Origin: an uncultured Lachnospiraceae bacterium
GTDB taxonomy: Bacteria > Bacillota > Clostridia > Lachnospirales > Lachnospiraceae
DNA: 64,000 nucleotides
NCBI GenBank assembly: GCA_947631665.1
Contig: CANRMF010000008.1
Location: 1-64,000, forward strand
Direction of reading: 5' to 3'
Shown: positions 62,921-64,000 of the stretch, one piece after another
How the letters are laid out: each line of letters begins with the position of its first letter
Position numbering within the stretch: position 1 is the first letter of the stretch
Notes under the pieces: model-generated
Database searches by the model: none
What the model was told of the DNA's origin: nothing
Seen by the model: only the letters and a program-made list of their open reading frames with translations
Translations under genes and position numbers: made by a program

Positions 62921-63697
62921 GTGAATAAGAAGTTTAAGAAATTGATTGCCCAAATTTTATTTGTAATTGCAGTTCTTGCATTATGGCAGATTTTATTTTC
63001 CATGAAAATCTGGCCGGAAATATTGTTTCCGTCTTTAGGGGATATCGGAGAAAAATTTATTAAGGCATTTCGTGTCGACGGTTTGGGAGAAATGGTACTC
63101 CATTCATTGAAACTGTTGTTGGAGGGACTTGCTTTGGGAATTATCGTTGCGTTGATTTTTTCCAGTCTGTCCGTTATCAGCGAAACATTTTATGCAATCT
63201 ACAATATGATTGTTTCCATGTTTGACCTGATTCCGGGTATCGCGCTGATTCCGGTTGCAATTCTGTGGATGGGCATCGGCGACGCTTCCATTATCTTTAT
63301 GGTATTTCATTCTGTTGTATGGCCAATGTCAAGAAGCGTAATTGACGGATTTAATGCAGTGCCGGAGTTATATCTTGAAGTTGGAGAAAACATCGGATTA
63401 AATCCGTTTAAATTAGTGTTCGGCGTGTTCTTACCGGCGGCGCTTCCGAGAATTTTTTCCGGAATTAAAGTCGGCTGGGCGAGAGCGTGGAGAGGCTTAA
63501 TCAGCGCCGAGATGGTATTTGGCGGCGGCAGCGCTTTAGGCATCGGTTATTATATTACCGATAGAAGAACCAACTTAGACATTGCGGGAATTTTCGCGAC
63601 AATCATTGTCATCATATTGATTGGTATGGTGATTGAATATGGCATTTTCCGTACTGTGGAAAACAAAACCTTTAAGAAATGGGGTATGACGCGATGA
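62921..63697 (+). CDS. ABC transporter permease (SsuC/TauC-like)
   Basis: This 258-residue permease starts at GTG 62921, behind AAGGAGAGG. It has about six transmembrane helices and the EAA-type loop GENIGLNPFKLVFGVFLPAA. The family handles sulfonate-type substrates. Its stop overlaps the ATPase gene (ATGA). Confidence 0.92.
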   Translation: MNKKFKKLIAQILFVIAVLALWQILFSMKIWPEILFPSLGDIGEKFIKAFRVDGLGEMVLHSLKLLLEGLALGIIVALIFSSLSVISETFYAIYNMIVSMFDLIPGIALIPVAILWMGIGDASIIFMVFHSVVWPMSRSVIDGFNAVPELYLEVGENIGLNPFKLVFGVFLPAALPRIFSGIKVGWARAWRGLISAEMVFGGGSALGIGYYITDRRTNLDIAGIFATIIVIILIGMVIEYGIFRTVENKTFKKWGMTR

Positions 63698-64000
63698 ATA
63701 ATAATCAGAAACCTATTTTGACCATTAACAATTTAAAGAAACAATATGATAATTCGCAGCGCGTGATTATCAATAACATGAATTTAGACGTATATGACGA
63801 AGACTTTTTGTGCGTGCTCGGCCCGTCCGGCTGTGGAAAATCCACGTTGATCCGCTGTATTGCCGGCTTTGAGGATTACGAAGGAGTGATTGAAGTAGGG
63901 CAGAAAAAGGTGACAAAGCCGGGTCCTGACCGCATTATGGTATTTCAGGATTTCAATCAGTTGTTCCCTTGGAAAACGGTGTTGAAAAACATTACCTATC
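63694..64000 (+). CDS. ABC transporter ATP-binding protein (SsuB/TauB-like), cut by window edge
   Basis: The first 102 residues are in the window. The Walker A motif is GPSGCGKST and the Q-loop region MVFQDFNQLFPWKT, characteristic of SsuB/TauB/NrtD subunits. It overlaps the permease gene by 4 bases and energises the importer. The rest lies right of the window. Confidence 0.92.
   Translation, partial: MNNNQKPILTINNLKKQYDNSQRVIINNMNLDVYDEDFLCVLGPSGCGKSTLIRCIAGFEDYEGVIEVGQKKVTKPGPDRIMVFQDFNQLFPWKTVLKNITY

Overview
The window looks like a chromosomal segment of a spore-forming, gut-type clostridium, most likely Lachnospiraceae. The evidence is a Gram-positive PolC replicase, the backbone order comM-dprA-topA-rpsB-tsf and pyrH-frr-uppS-cdsA-dxr-rseP-ispG-polC, the 3' half of the sporulation sigma gene sigK, frequent AGGAGG ribosome sites, and several exported proteins with lysine-rich Ig-like (Big_2-type) domains. 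No rRNA, tRNA or CRISPR array was seen. The assignment is inference from gene content; no database was consulted. Layout: 1-3886 appears to be the right end of an integrated element. It carries two leucine-rich-repeat surface-protein genes (one cut by the window edge), an EVE-like protein and a large serine recombinase. The recombinase overlaps the C-terminal exon of sigK exactly at an AATGA core, so the arrangement resembles the Bacillus subtilis skin element. The N-terminal sigK exon is not in the window. From 4305 to 10920 come DNA uptake and processing genes (comM, dprA), topA, and the translation operon rpsB-tsf behind a strong promoter and a structured leader.

Between tsf and pyrH lies about 31.5 kb of accessory DNA. 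It starts with a decayed toxin-antitoxin region: a Phd-type antitoxin, a Doc toxin that has lost its catalytic motif, a WYL regulator, and a Fic protein under a duplicated copy of the antitoxin promoter. Next come an NlpC/P60 cell-wall hydrolase, an M20 amidohydrolase, an exported 5'-nucleotidase, a two-component system with a lipoprotein and ABC exporter, and a 1168-residue cysteine-rich surface protein. Downstream of that is an array of 74-bp palindrome-containing tandem repeats broken by remnant DNA. A run of small metabolic and envelope genes follows (DUF3737, PNPOx-like, APH-like kinase, two CmpB-type membrane proteins, MGDG-synthase-type glycosyltransferase, alpha/beta hydrolase, PH-domain protein). 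A YoeB-RelB cassette between 19-bp direct repeats, a DUF4037 protein and pyruvate kinase complete this part.

From 42477 to 53522 the core operon runs pyrH-frr-uppS-cdsA-dxr-rseP-ispG-polC. It links UMP phosphorylation, ribosome recycling, isoprenoid and undecaprenyl synthesis, CDP-diacylglycerol synthesis, intramembrane proteolysis and replication. After it come an esterase, an AlkD-type repair glycosylase, a sodium:alanine symporter on the minus strand, a fructose operon (fruK-fruA), an exported SGNH-type protein with Ig-like and Fn3-like tails, and an SsuABC/TauABC-type ABC importer operon cut by the right edge.

The strongest candidate for something not widely described is the skin-like split sigK with its recombinase and new cargo. 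The eroded Phd/Doc locus with its promoter duplication, the 74-bp repeat array and the repeat-flanked YoeB cassette are secondary points.
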